Positions 49,575 through 59,239 are shown, numbered from the stretch's first letter. The stretch is 64,000 bases of DNA from Phocaeicola faecalis (GCF_021730445.1 NZ_JADNRM010000014.1:1-64000); one strand, 5' to 3'. The notes: generated by a model not told the origin, from the sequence alone. Numbers and translations: made by a program.

Positions 49575-51890
49575 ATGGGAAAATGGTTATGTATCTTCTT
49601 CTTTTTATCCTTAACTTTGCTGGTTAATGGACAGACTATCACCGGCAAGGTAGTAGATGAACAACAGAATCCTATGCAATATGCTAATATTGTGTTGCTC
49701 TCTATGCCGGATTCAACTTTTATACAAGGAACTATTAGTGACCCAAACGGAGTATTTAAGATTGTATCGGACGGTAATAAAGGATTATTGAGAATTTCGT
49801 CTGTGGGATATGTTACTTTATACAAATCTTGCAATGATGAAAACTTGGGAATCATTCAGCTGACTTCGGATGCACAAATGCTAGGCGAGGTAGTGGTAAA
49901 AGGTGATTTGCCACAAACCCGATTAAAAGGCAGTTCTATGCTGACGGGAGTAGCGGGAACCATTTTAGAGAAAGCCGGTACTGCGGAAAATTTGCTTGAT
50001 AAGATTCCCGGAGTTTCTGCAGGCAATGGAAATGTGAAAGTATTTGGACGTGGAACGCCTGAGGTTTATATTAATGGGCGCAAGGTTCAGGATAGTTCGG
50101 AACTTGATAAACTTGCTTCGGACAATATTCAGTCTGTAGAAGTAATCAACAATCCCGGTGCACGTTATAAGGCATCGGTTAAGGCAGTAATACGTATTAC
50201 TACTAAGAAAGCGGTGGGGGATGGTTTAGGAATTTATAATCGGTTCAACACTACTTATAAATATGGGTGGTCGGTACTTGACCAATTTAATTTCAACTAT
50301 CGCAAGAACGGATTCGATTTGAGTGGAATGCTATATGGAGCTAATGGGCATAGTGAGCAGAACAAGACCGTAGTTCAACGTACTTATTTGGATAAACAAT
50401 GGAACCAGTTTTCGGATATAACCAACCGTACTAACTCTCAACAAATCTCAGCTATGCTTTCGTTGAATTATCAATTTAACAAAGATCATGTATTGGGAGT
50501 GCGTTATGATTACGACCGGAAGCCTAAAGATCATTGGAAATTCGGTATGCCCACTACTGTGTATCAAGATAATGAATTATATGAAGAATCTGCCAACAAT
50601 AGTATTCAGGATACTCGCTCTACCAATCATAGGACTAATTTCTACTATAATGGGAAAGTGGGTGAGTGGAATATTGATTTCAATGCCGACGGTGTATGGG
50701 ATGAAAGTAAAAATCCTGCAGTCAGTATAGAGATAAATGAAACTGACGGTATCAAAGAGCAGCGTACTGTCACTACTTACAGTCAGATAAAAAACTCTCT
50801 TTATGCAGCCAAAGTGATTGTTTCTTATCCATTTTGGGAAGGTAACTTGGTTTTCGGAAGTGAATATTCACATACCAGCCGTATTAATAGGTATGCCAAT
50901 GTTGAAGGTATTTTGGATAACGATGACAGCAATATTATAGAAGGTATTTGGGCTGCGTTTCTAGAGTATAACCGTTCTTTTGGCAGGGTTGATGTGCAAG
51001 CAGGAATACGCTATGAGAATGTACAGGCAGACTATTATGAATATAACAAGAAAGTGGACGAACAAAGTAAGGTATATAATAATGTATTTCCGTCATTGGC
51101 ATTCTCTTTTCCTATAAATAAGGTACAGATGCAGTTGAGCTATGCTGCAGATATCAGTCGTCCCAGTTATGGGCAGTTGCGTGGTAATATTACTTATGGA
51201 AATCGTTATACCTATGAGAGTGGAAATCCCTTTTTGAAACCGACTATTTCTCATAGTCTGATATTGGGAAGTTCGTATAAATGGGCTTATTTTTCATTAG
51301 GCTATCAGCATATAAAAGATGGTATGATAAATCTTAGTAGTGCTTATTCTGAGAAGGATGCCACTATTGCTCTTTTATCTTGGATGAATGCCGATGATTA
51401 TGATAAAATCTATGCCCAATTGTTTTTACAGCCTAAAATAGGTAAATGGTCTCCTCGATGGGGTGCAAGTATATTGAAACAATGGTATATGGCGGATACG
51501 CCCGAAGGAAAGCATAACTTTAATCATTCGTGTGCTGAGATTTCGTGGAAGAACAGTATTGAACTGCCTGCTGGAATCTTGTTGGGCGCAGATGCTTCAT
51601 TTAGTACACGCGGTCACAATGAGAATGTGACAATAAATAAAATTAGTTGGGGCGTGAATCTAAGTCTGTATAAACAATTTATGAAAAAACGTTTTACCTG
51701 CTACTTGCAGGGAATAGATATTTTTAATACGCGGAGGGATAATGTCACGCTGTATAGTGGTATCCGAACTATGCAGTTGGATACCGAAACAAGACGGCGA
51801 ATAGTCCTGACGGTGCGTTATGCCTTTAATAATACAAAGAGTAAGTATAGAGGGACGGGGGCCGGCAGTTTACAGAAGAGCCGTATGTAG
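49575..51890 (+). CDS. TonB-dependent-receptor-type outer-membrane beta-barrel protein
   Basis: 771 residues: signal peptide (about 1-19, ending LLVNGQ), a carboxypeptidase-like Ig domain (about 20-105, ITGKVVDEQQNPMQYANIVL), a plug (about 115-210: GTAENLLDKIPGVSAGNGNV, NPGARYKASVKAVIRITTKK) and an outer-membrane barrel of the large OMP_b-brl_3 type to the C-terminus. The C-terminal tail is Ser/Lys/Arg-rich and does not end in the usual aromatic residue. It starts 9 bases after the maturase stop, in the same operon. It may carry the finished peptide, or an import cargo, across the outer membrane. Confidence 0.88.
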   Translation: MGKWLCIFFFLSLTLLVNGQTITGKVVDEQQNPMQYANIVLLSMPDSTFIQGTISDPNGVFKIVSDGNKGLLRISSVGYVTLYKSCNDENLGIIQLTSDAQMLGEVVVKGDLPQTRLKGSSMLTGVAGTILEKAGTAENLLDKIPGVSAGNGNVKVFGRGTPEVYINGRKVQDSSELDKLASDNIQSVEVINNPGARYKASVKAVIRITTKKAVGDGLGIYNRFNTTYKYGWSVLDQFNFNYRKNGFDLSGMLYGANGHSEQNKTVVQRTYLDKQWNQFSDITNRTNSQQISAMLSLNYQFNKDHVLGVRYDYDRKPKDHWKFGMPTTVYQDNELYEESANNSIQDTRSTNHRTNFYYNGKVGEWNIDFNADGVWDESKNPAVSIEINETDGIKEQRTVTTYSQIKNSLYAAKVIVSYPFWEGNLVFGSEYSHTSRINRYANVEGILDNDDSNIIEGIWAAFLEYNRSFGRVDVQAGIRYENVQADYYEYNKKVDEQSKVYNNVFPSLAFSFPINKVQMQLSYAADISRPSYGQLRGNITYGNRYTYESGNPFLKPTISHSLILGSSYKWAYFSLGYQHIKDGMINLSSAYSEKDATIALLSWMNADDYDKIYAQLFLQPKIGKWSPRWGASILKQWYMADTPEGKHNFNHSCAEISWKNSIELPAGILLGADASFSTRGHNENVTINKISWGVNLSLYKQFMKKRFTCYLQGIDIFNTRRDNVTLYSGIRTMQLDTETRRRIVLTVRYAFNNTKSKYRGTGAGSLQKSRM

Positions 51891-51922
51891 ATGATAGGAA
51901 AGTATGAAGATGCTTGAAACAT

Positions 51923-51966
51923 AAAAGAAACAGTATCGAAATGCAAATATCGAGACTGTCTCTTTT
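51923..51966 (+). terminator. Terminator of the second peptide operon
   Basis: AAAAGAAACAGTATCGA (51923-51939) pairs with TCGAGACTGTCTCTTTT (51950-51966), 15 of 17 positions, around a 10-base loop, ending in a T-run. Confidence 0.75.
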
Positions 51967-51997
51967 AATTTGAAACCGGACTTTCCTTTTCAGCAAT

Positions 51998-52076
51998 AAA
52001 AAGAGCCGTATTATTGCTCAAAAGTAGAGTTTGATACAGCTCTCTATATTGGGTTGTTACAATCTGTAGCTTTTTA
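51998..52076 (+). repeat. Palindromic dispersed repeat, family 2, copy 1
   Basis: Begins AAAAGAGCCGTATTATTGCT, continues AGAGTTTGATACAGCTCT and ends GTTACAATCTGTAGCTTTT. Copy 2 at 60455-60530 carries the same sequence in reverse orientation with about 15 differences. The first part folds as a hairpin (AGAGCCGTAT...ATACAGCTCT). Marks the right edge of the peptide locus. Confidence 0.7.
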
Positions 52077-52152
52077 AAGTGCTCATTTTAGTTTTGAGCC
52101 TCTTGTTGGAAAGAGAGTATAGAGATACTTCTTATAATCATAAGTCGTATTT

Positions 52153-52782
52153 TTAGATTCCCAGTTTCAGCTTGACGAACTCTTTAATAAACTGCACAGT
52201 TCCGTCTATTCCCAATACCGACGAGTCAATGCATAGATGATAAGTCTCTGCAGCTCCCCATGTCTTATAGCTATAATAATTATAATAGGAAGAGCGTTTT
52301 TTATCTGCTTTCTCCATCAGCTCTTCGGCAGCTTCCGACGGTATGTGGTGAATTCTCATCAGTCGCTCTATTCTCGCTTCCTTTGAGGCAGATACAAATA
52401 TATTGACGCAACGAGGATGGTCGCGCAGGATATAGTCGGCACATCTTCCCACAAACAGACAAGATTGTCTTTCGGCCAGCTCGCGTATCACATCGCTCTG
52501 AATCTTGAACAGTGAATCATTGCTCAGACAGCTTCCGTAGGGGATGGCGCCATCACTGATAAAAGGAAAACGTGTCCCGAACAGACCACCGATGATGCTT
52601 TGCGAAGCCCGTTCGTCGGCCTTCTCGAAAAACTCCTTGCATAATCCGCTTTCGTCGGACGCAAGTTTAATCAATTCTTTATCATAGAAGGCGATACCGA
52701 ACGTTTTTGCCAGCTTCTCGCCTATTTCTTTACCACCACTGCCTAGCTGACGGCCTAGGTTTATAACATAATGCTCGTTCAT
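52153..52782 (-). CDS. Cytidylate-kinase-like family protein
   Basis: 209 residues. INLGRQLGSGGKEIGEKLA (about 7-25) is a P-loop of the cytidylate-kinase-like (Cytidylate_kin2) family, followed by AFYDKELIKLASDESGL. FVGRCADYILRDHPRCVNIF (about 112-131) and SASKEARIERLMRIH resemble the AMP/CMP-kinase core. The family is separate from true Cmk, which is encoded at 2438; its substrate is not established. It begins the leftward group that runs back to the MATE gene, 43 bases away. Confidence 0.82.
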   Translation of the reverse strand: MNEHYVINLGRQLGSGGKEIGEKLAKTFGIAFYDKELIKLASDESGLCKEFFEKADERASQSIIGGLFGTRFPFISDGAIPYGSCLSNDSLFKIQSDVIRELAERQSCLFVGRCADYILRDHPRCVNIFVSASKEARIERLMRIHHIPSEAAEELMEKADKKRSSYYNYYSYKTWGAAETYHLCIDSSVLGIDGTVQFIKEFVKLKLGI

Positions 52783-52825
52783 AGTCGTAACAAATTAGTA
52801 AGTATATATCGGCAAATATAATTAT

Positions 52826-54193
52826 TTAATTTGAAACTTGCTTATGTGCATGGGACTTAAAAATCTGGAATTGTCGATAAAGCATGACGGCTGCTACGAT
52901 ACTGGCCGCCAAATCGGAAATCGGCATACTCATCCAGATTCCTTTTGATCCCCAGAATATGGGCAGAATAATGATGCAAGGCAATAAGAAAAGCAGTTGG
53001 CGGGTAAGGGATAGGAAAATGGCCTTGGATGCCATTCCGATACTTTGGAAAAAGTTGGAAGTAACCATCTGAAAGCCGATAATGGGGAAAAACATGACCA
53101 CGATACGCAGCCCGGTGGCCGAAAGATTGATTAATCCTTCATGGGTGGTAAAGGCGGATACAGCCAATTCGGGCATCAGTTCGCCTACAAGGAATCCGGT
53201 GGTGGTGACGATGGTTGCTCCGTAGATGGTCAGTTTCAGTACTTGGTTGACACGATGGTATTGCTGGGCGCCGAAATTGTATCCGGCAATGGGCTGCATG
53301 CCTTGGTTTAATCCCATGACAATCATGACAAACAGGAACACGATGCGGTTTACAATGCCGAAAGCACCGATGGCCAGGTCACCGTCATACTCTTTCAATC
53401 CTTTGTTGATGAAGATGACAATGAAACAGGCTGCCAAATTCATCAGGAAAGGGGACATGCCGATGGCAATGGTGTTTTTTACGATACCGCTGCGTAGTTT
53501 GTAAATGCCGCGACGCAGGTGGAGCAGCTCGTTTTTGTTGGTGAAGGTCTTGAACTGCCATGTCAATGAAATGATTTGTGCCAAGATTGTGGCAATTGCC
53601 GCACCTTCAATGCCCCATTTGAATATATAAATGAAGATAGGGTCGAGCAGTGTATTGATAATAACGGTGGTGATAGTGGCTATCATTGCTTTTTGCGGAT
53701 GTCCGGATGCCCGGAGCAAGGCGTTCAGCCCGAGATACATGTGTGTCACTACATTACCCAGAAGAATGATGTACATATAATCGCGGGCGTAGGAGATAGT
53801 GTCTGCGCTGGCCCCGAAAAAGTAGAGGATAGGGTCGAGAAAAAGAAGTGTGAGGATGGTGAAGCCAATACCGATAATGAGATTCAGGGTGATGACATTA
53901 CCTAAAATATGCTGGGCGGTATCATAATCCTTTTGTCCCAATCTGACAGAAACAAGTGTGGAAGCACCTACGCCTACCAGCGAACCGAAGGCGGCTGCCA
54001 GATTCATAAGAGGGAAAGTAATGGCTAATCCTGAAATGGCTAACGGTCCTACCCCATGTCCGATAAAGATACTGTCTACCATGTTGTAAAGCGATGAGGC
54101 GGTCATTGCGATGATTGCGGGGATTGCGTATTGCATCAATAATTTTCCAATTCGTTCTGTGCCTAGTTCTGTTGCTGTTCCTGCTTTTGCCAT
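52826..54193 (-). CDS. MATE family efflux transporter
   Basis: 455 residues and 12 predicted membrane helices arranged as two inverted halves. The N-terminal GKLLMQYAIPAIIAMTASSL and FIGHGVGPLAISGLAI are family motifs, with GVGASTLVSVRLGQ in helix 2-3 and LNALLRASGHP in the middle. The second half has GLNQGMQPIAGYNFGA. Uses an Na+ or H+ gradient to expel cationic drugs; the substrate is unknown. The start MAKAGTATELG is preferred; a longer frame to 54244 would cross the -7 box (minus-strand TACCTTTG, 54232-54239). Confidence 0.92.
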   Translation of the reverse strand: MAKAGTATELGTERIGKLLMQYAIPAIIAMTASSLYNMVDSIFIGHGVGPLAISGLAITFPLMNLAAAFGSLVGVGASTLVSVRLGQKDYDTAQHILGNVITLNLIIGIGFTILTLLFLDPILYFFGASADTISYARDYMYIILLGNVVTHMYLGLNALLRASGHPQKAMIATITTVIINTLLDPIFIYIFKWGIEGAAIATILAQIISLTWQFKTFTNKNELLHLRRGIYKLRSGIVKNTIAIGMSPFLMNLAACFIVIFINKGLKEYDGDLAIGAFGIVNRIVFLFVMIVMGLNQGMQPIAGYNFGAQQYHRVNQVLKLTIYGATIVTTTGFLVGELMPELAVSAFTTHEGLINLSATGLRIVVMFFPIIGFQMVTSNFFQSIGMASKAIFLSLTRQLLFLLPCIIILPIFWGSKGIWMSMPISDLAASIVAAVMLYRQFQIFKSHAHKQVSN

Positions 54194-54246
54194 ACTCTTT
54201 CTTTTTACCTGTTTAATTCTGAAATTCGTTGCAAAGGTACGCAAAA

Positions 54247-54279
54247 ATTGAGCTTGAGGAAAAAGATTATGTATCTTTG
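54247..54279 (+). promoter_or_regulatory. -33/-7 promoter for the subtilase gene
   Basis: ATTG (54247-54250), 21 bases, then TATCTTTG (54272-54279). Both elements and the spacing fit the Bacteroides consensus; the ATG is 34 bases further on. Confidence 0.7.
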
Positions 54280-54312
54280 CGATGAAAAAAATAATAAGTA
54301 ACAGTAGCTAAG

Positions 54313-55689
54313 ATGAATTTTAAGAGTAGAATAGTGATGGGCTGCCTGCTTGGAGTATGTGTATTGCAAGTATCGGCGGAAAAGACTTATAAATATCGTA
54401 TCAGTCTTCGTGATAAAGCGGAAACGGCTTACTCTGTCGGCAGTCCGCAAGCATATCTTTCAGAACGTGCCTTGGAACGCCGGGAGCGGCAGGGCTTGAA
54501 GGTGGATGAGACAGATTTGCCGGTGTGCCGTACTTATGTTGATGCCATCGTGGGTAAGGGTGCCTCTGTAGTGACAAAAAGTAAATGGAACAATACGGTG
54601 GTGGTAGAAGTGGCCGACACTGCCTTGATAGAACAAATAGCGGAATTGCCCTTTGTTGTGAAAACAAAGAAAGTATGGACTGCTCCGGATAGTATTCCGG
54701 CCCGCAATGCGGAACGCAAGAAGGAGGTGACAAACAAGTTTTCGAAAACGGATAACTATTATGGTCAGGCTTATCGGCAGATTGCCGTTCACCGAGGAGA
54801 CAGGCTTCATGCCGCAGGTTTCAAAGGGGAAGGAATGCAGATTGCGGTCATCGATGCAGGCTTTTATAATGCTGACGAGATAAAGTTTTTCAAGAAAATG
54901 CATCTCTTGGGGATTCGTGATTTTGTAAATCCGCAGTCGGATATCTATGCTGAGAACTATCACGGCATGAAAGTGTTATCATGTTTGGCGGCCAATCAGC
55001 CGGATGTGCTGGTGGGAACTGCGCCCGAGGCTTCTTATTGGTTGCTTCGCAGTGAAGATGATGATACGGAGCAGCCGGTAGAGGAGGATTACTGGGCGGC
55101 AGCTTTGGAATTTGCCGATAGCGTGGGGGTAGATGTGGTGAATACTTCGTTGGGATATTATGAGTTTGATGATAAAGCGTGTAATTATCGTTACCGTGAC
55201 TTGGACGGACATTATTCTTTGATGTCAAATTCTGCTTCGATGGCGGCCGACAAAGGACTGGTGGTGGTATGCAGTGCAGGCAATTCCGGCCGTGGCACTT
55301 GGAAGAAGCTGACTCCTCCGGGAGATGCGGAGCATGTTATCACCGTGGGTGCCATAGATAAAAATCTGGTGAATGCAGACTTCTCTTCTATCGGCAATAC
55401 GGCAGACGGTCGTGTGAAGCCTGATGTGATGGCAGTGGGAGTAAGTTCTGCGGTATCCGGCAATGACGGCACGGTGGCTCATGCCAATGGCACTTCGTTT
55501 GCATCGCCCACATTTTGCGGACTGGTGGCTTGTTTTTGGCAGGCCTGTCCGTGGCTGACTGCCAAACAAGTGGTGAAGGCCATGCAGGATGCCGGCGACC
55601 GTAAAGAGTATCCCGATAATATTTTCGGTTACGGAATACCCGATGTGTGGAAGGTTTATCAATCGGAATTGAAAAAGAAAAGGCCGTAA
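54313..55689 (+). CDS. Secreted subtilisin-like serine protease (S8)
   Basis: 458 residues with a signal peptide (about 1-22, ending LQVSAEK) and a pro-region (about 23-165). The catalytic triad is Asp in QIAVIDAGFYN (about 177-187), His in NYHGMKVLSC (about 219-228) and Ser in NGTSFASPTF (about 394-403); the oxyanion region VVVCSAGNSGRG is present. The pro-region YSVGSPQAYLSERALERR is typical of Bacteroidales S8 proteases. Likely periplasmic or secreted. Own promoter; followed 58 bases later by xseA. Confidence 0.93.
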   Translation: MNFKSRIVMGCLLGVCVLQVSAEKTYKYRISLRDKAETAYSVGSPQAYLSERALERRERQGLKVDETDLPVCRTYVDAIVGKGASVVTKSKWNNTVVVEVADTALIEQIAELPFVVKTKKVWTAPDSIPARNAERKKEVTNKFSKTDNYYGQAYRQIAVHRGDRLHAAGFKGEGMQIAVIDAGFYNADEIKFFKKMHLLGIRDFVNPQSDIYAENYHGMKVLSCLAANQPDVLVGTAPEASYWLLRSEDDDTEQPVEEDYWAAALEFADSVGVDVVNTSLGYYEFDDKACNYRYRDLDGHYSLMSNSASMAADKGLVVVCSAGNSGRGTWKKLTPPGDAEHVITVGAIDKNLVNADFSSIGNTADGRVKPDVMAVGVSSAVSGNDGTVAHANGTSFASPTFCGLVACFWQACPWLTAKQVVKAMQDAGDRKEYPDNIFGYGIPDVWKVYQSELKKKRP

Positions 55690-55747
55690 CAAGCTGATTG
55701 CATCGGCAAGGGTGACTCTGAGTGAAATGAAGAATCAGGTATTATAA

Positions 55748-57007
55748 ATGAATAAACGAAATATGGATGCACCTCCTCTGTCCTTATATGAATTGAATGC
55801 GCTGGTAAAACGCAGCATCACCTCTTGTATGCCCGATACTTATTGGCTGCAGGCGGAACTGAGTGATGTGCGTAGCAACTACTCCGGCCATTGTTACCTT
55901 GAGTTTGTGCAAAAAGAGCCGAGAGGAAATAATTTGATAGCCAAGGCCCGGGGAACTATTTGGAGTAATGTGTACCGGCTGCTGAAACCTTACTTTGAGG
56001 AAGAGACCGGACAGGCATTTGTGGCGGGCATTAAAGTGTTGGTGGAGGTGTCGGTGGAGTTTCACGAACTTTACGGATACTCATTGACTGTAGTCAATAT
56101 TGACCCTACCTATACGTTGGGGGATATGGCACGCCGTCGGCGTGAAATATTGAGGCAGTTGGACGAAGAAGGTGTCCTCACTCTGAATAAAGAGTTGGAA
56201 CTTCCTTTGCTCACTCAGCGGATTGCAGTCATTTCATCTGCCACGGCAGCCGGTTACGGAGACTTCTGTAATCAATTGGAGCATAATCCATACGGCTTTA
56301 TTTTCTATCCTCGTCTTTTTCCTGCCGTCATGCAGGGCGACAGGGTGGAGGAAACCATCATTGCAGCCCTCGACACCATCAATGCGCAGCGTGACGACTG
56401 GGATGTAGTGGTCATTATTCGGGGAGGCGGTGCCACTTCCGACCTTTCGGGCTTCGATACCTACGAGCTGGCGGCAAACTGTGCACAATTTCCGTTGCCT
56501 ATCATTACAGGCATCGGGCATGAACGTGACGATACCGTTCTCGACAGTGTTTCACACACGCGTGTGAAAACACCGACGGCTGCTGCCGAATTTCTCATTA
56601 ACCATCTGCACGACACGGCTGAGACGCTGGAAGATTATGCGTCGTCCATTCTTTATGCCGTCACTGCCCGGATGGAGAAGGAAAAGACGAGGCTTACCCG
56701 CCTGGTGGAACGTATCCCGATGCAGACCCGTATGCGCATACAGGAGGAAAGGCATCGGCTGGAGTTAGTTGAGAAGCACGTGGAAACTCTTTCTCAGAAG
56801 AGGCTGGCGGAAGAGAATCATCGTCTCCGGCTCTTGGAGCAACAGATAAAAGCGGCTTCGCCCGAACATCTGCTGAAACGCGGTTACAGCATTACCCTGA
56901 AAGAGGGGAAAGCTGTTACAGATGCCTCTTGCCTGAAAGAGGGTGACAAACTCATCACCCGCTTCGCAAAAGGAGAAGTGAGAAGTATAGTAATAACCGA
57001 TAAATAA
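55748..57007 (+). CDS. xseA: Exodeoxyribonuclease VII large subunit
   Basis: Single-strand DNA exonuclease subunit. An N-terminal OB fold (about 10-110, SLYELNALVKRSITSCMPDT and GHCYLEFVQK) is followed by the catalytic core with RIAVISSATAAGYGDF (about 157-172), VVVIIRGGGATSDLSGFD (about 219-236) and ITGIGHERDDTVLD (about 253-266), then a long C-terminal helix (about 290-390). Length 419. A second Met five codons in is an alternative start. xseB follows after 11 bases, the usual pair. Confidence 0.95.
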   Translation: MNKRNMDAPPLSLYELNALVKRSITSCMPDTYWLQAELSDVRSNYSGHCYLEFVQKEPRGNNLIAKARGTIWSNVYRLLKPYFEEETGQAFVAGIKVLVEVSVEFHELYGYSLTVVNIDPTYTLGDMARRRREILRQLDEEGVLTLNKELELPLLTQRIAVISSATAAGYGDFCNQLEHNPYGFIFYPRLFPAVMQGDRVEETIIAALDTINAQRDDWDVVVIIRGGGATSDLSGFDTYELAANCAQFPLPIITGIGHERDDTVLDSVSHTRVKTPTAAAEFLINHLHDTAETLEDYASSILYAVTARMEKEKTRLTRLVERIPMQTRMRIQEERHRLELVEKHVETLSQKRLAEENHRLRLLEQQIKAASPEHLLKRGYSITLKEGKAVTDASCLKEGDKLITRFAKGEVRSIVITDK

Positions 57008-57018
57008 TATTCAAGAAT

Positions 57019-57219
57019 ATGGCAGCAAAGAAACAGACATACGAACAGGCCATGAAGCGCCTCGAAGAAATAGTTGCCCGCATCGATAGTAATGAACTCG
57101 ACATCGACAGTTTGGGCGAAAGCCTTAAAGAAGCGCAGGAACTCATTAGGTTCTGCCGTGAGAAGCTTTATAAGGCTGATGGGGAAATCAAGAAAATATT
57201 GGAAGAGGAAGATAAATGA
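57019..57219 (+). CDS. xseB: Exodeoxyribonuclease VII small subunit
   Basis: 66 residues with the typical YEQAMKRLEEIVARIDSNEL (about 9-28) and SLGESLKEAQELIRFCREKL (about 34-53), forming the two-helix coiled coil that binds the large subunit. It follows xseA directly. The gap to ilvE (89 bases) is AT-rich and probably holds the ilvE promoter. Confidence 0.94.
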   Translation: MAAKKQTYEQAMKRLEEIVARIDSNELDIDSLGESLKEAQELIRFCREKLYKADGEIKKILEEEDK

Positions 57220-57308
57220 TAAACAATTCTTCCTATTTGGTTGGAATTTGCAAATATAAACCTTAATTTTGCTCGCAATCGTAAATAATAATATTAAAAG
57301 CATACACA

Positions 57309-58328
57309 ATGAAAGAGATTGATTGGGCGAATCTGTCCTTCGGCTATATGAAGACAGATTACAATGTACGTTGTTACTATCGCGACGGTGCATGGGGAGA
57401 ATTGGAACTTTGTTCGGAAGAAACACTGAATATTCACATGGCGGCTACTTGTCTGCACTATGGACAGGAAGCATTTGAGGGCCTGAAAGCATATCGCGGT
57501 AAAGACGGTAAAGTTCGTATCTTCCGTCCGGAAGCCAACGCACAGCGTTTGCAGAGTACTTGTAACGGTATCCTAATGCCTGAACTGCCGACAGAGACAT
57601 TCCTTGCAGCAGTGAAAAAGGTGGTGAAAGCCAACGAGCGTTTTATCCCTCCTTACGAAAGCGGCGCTTCTCTTTATATCCGCCCCTTGCTTATCGGAAC
57701 CGGTGCACAGGTAGGTGTACATCCTGCCAACGAATATATGTTTGTCGTATTTGTAACTCCTGTCGGTCCTTACTTTAAGGGAGGTTTCTCTACTAATCCA
57801 TACGTTATTATCCGTGAGTTCGACCGTGCGGCTCCTTACGGAACCGGCCGTTACAAGGTAGGCGGAAACTATGCAGCCAGTTTGCTTGCCAACAAGAAAG
57901 CACATGATTTGGGCTACTCTTGCGAGTTCTATCTGGATGCAAAAGAAAAGAAATACATCGACGAATGCGGTGCCGCCAATTTCTTCGGAATCAAAAACAA
58001 TACGTATATCACCCCGAAATCATCTTCTATCCTGCCTTCCATCACTAACAAGAGCTTGATGCAATTGGCAGAAGATATGGGTATAAAAGTAGAATGTCGC
58101 CCTGTTCCTGAAGAAGAACTGGAAACATTCGAAGAAGCGGGTGCTTGTGGAACAGCAGCTGTTATCAGCCCCATTCAGCGAATTGATGATTTGGAAAACA
58201 ATAAATCGTATGTCATCTCGAAAGATGGTAAGCCGGGACCGATTTGCACAAAACTGTACACAAAGTTGCGTGCCATTCAGTATGGTGACGAACCTGATAC
58301 TCATAATTGGGTCACCATTCTTGATTAA
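57309..58328 (+). CDS. ilvE: Branched-chain amino acid aminotransferase
   Basis: PLP enzyme that interconverts valine, leucine and isoleucine with their keto acids. The N-terminal [12 protein letters not shown] and [20 protein letters not shown] (about 60-79) are class IV signatures. The PLP lysine is in [15 protein letters not shown] (about 178-192), and [13 protein letters not shown] (about 217-229) is the class IV motif. Length 339 matches the longer (BCAT/eukaryote-like) type of IlvE. A terminator follows. Confidence 0.95.
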   Translation: MKEIDWANLSFGYMKTDYNVRCYYRDGAWGELELCSEETLNIHMAATCLHYGQEAFEGLKAYRGKDGKVRIFRPEANAQRLQSTCNGILMPELPTETFLAAVKKVVKANERFIPPYESGASLYIRPLLIGTGAQVGVHPANEYMFVVFVTPVGPYFKGGFSTNPYVIIREFDRAAPYGTGRYKVGGNYAASLLANKKAHDLGYSCEFYLDAKEKKYIDECGAANFFGIKNNTYITPKSSSILPSITNKSLMQLAEDMGIKVECRPVPEEELETFEEAGACGTAAVISPIQRIDDLENNKSYVISKDGKPGPICTKLYTKLRAIQYGDEPDTHNWVTILD

Positions 58329-58368
58329 TATTTGTGAGGGACATAAACTTCCTCTCAGTGAAAAGAAT

Positions 58369-58408
58369 AATAAGGTTTGCAAGCGAATTGCAAGCCTTAT
58401 TTTTTTTC
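58369..58408 (+). terminator. Terminator after ilvE
   Basis: AATAAGGTTTGC (58369-58380) and GCAAGCCTTATT (58390-58401) pair with one mismatch around a 9-base loop, followed by seven or more T. Confidence 0.85.
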
Positions 58409-58426
58409 TCTTTCTTAGATATTCCC

Positions 58427-58434
58427 TACCTTTG
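58427..58434 (+). promoter_or_regulatory. -7 box for trmB
   Basis: TACCTTTG, 32 bases before the ATG at 58466, which decides against the longer frame beginning at 58334. Confidence 0.5.
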
Positions 58435-58465
58435 CCCGACAAAACAAATAATCATAAGAATTTGC

Positions 58466-59224
58466 ATGGGAAAAGGAAAACTAGAGAAATTTGCAGATAT
58501 GCGTGACTATCCGCACGTGTTTGAATACCCTTATTCGGTGACCGATAATGTTCCTTTTGAGATGAAAGGGAACTGGAACCGTGACTTTTTTAAAAATGAT
58601 AATCCAATCGTGCTTGAATTGGGGTGCGGACGTGGGGAGTATACGGTAGGACTGGGGCGTATGTATGCCGATAAGAACTTTATCGGGGTAGATATAAAAG
58701 GAGCCCGTATGTGGACTGGTGCTACAGATGCGCTGAAGGCAGGCATGAAGAACGTGGCATTTCTGCGCACCAATATTGAGATTATCGAACGCTTCTTTGC
58801 TCCCGGCGAGGTAAGTGAAATCTGGCTCACCTTTTCTGACCCTCAGATGAAGAAGGCCACCAAGAGACTCACCTCTACCTATTTTATGAACCGTTATCGC
58901 AAGTTCTTGAAACCGGACGGATTAATCCATCTGAAGACTGACAGCAATTTTATGTTCACTTATACTCGTTATATGGTAGAGGAGAATCATTTTCCTGTCG
59001 AGTTCCTGACTGAAGACTTGTATCATTCAGGGCTTGTCGACGATATTTTGGGTATTCGCACTTATTATGAACAACAATGGCTCGACCGTGGTTTGAACAT
59101 CAAATATATGAAGTTCCGCTTACCGCAAGAAGGGGAGTTGCGCGAACCCGATGTGGAAATCGAATTGGACGAATATCGCAGTTACAACCGTAGCAAGCGA
59201 AGCGGTTTGCAAACAAGTAAATAA
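58466..59224 (+). CDS. trmB: tRNA (guanine-N7)-methyltransferase
   Basis: Methylates G46 of tRNA using S-adenosylmethionine. SAM motif I is [16 protein letters not shown] (about 50-65) with [10 protein letters not shown] next. The family motif normally reading DPWPKK is here [17 protein letters not shown] (about 118-134), as in the Bacteroidetes branch. [12 protein letters not shown] (about 156-167) is the substrate loop. Length 252 is slightly long because of an N-terminal extension (about 1-40). mrp follows 15 bases later. Confidence 0.92.
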   Translation: MGKGKLEKFADMRDYPHVFEYPYSVTDNVPFEMKGNWNRDFFKNDNPIVLELGCGRGEYTVGLGRMYADKNFIGVDIKGARMWTGATDALKAGMKNVAFLRTNIEIIERFFAPGEVSEIWLTFSDPQMKKATKRLTSTYFMNRYRKFLKPDGLIHLKTDSNFMFTYTRYMVEENHFPVEFLTEDLYHSGLVDDILGIRTYYEQQWLDRGLNIKYMKFRLPQEGELREPDVEIELDEYRSYNRSKRSGLQTSK

Positions 59225-59239
59225 TAAATAATCTACATT

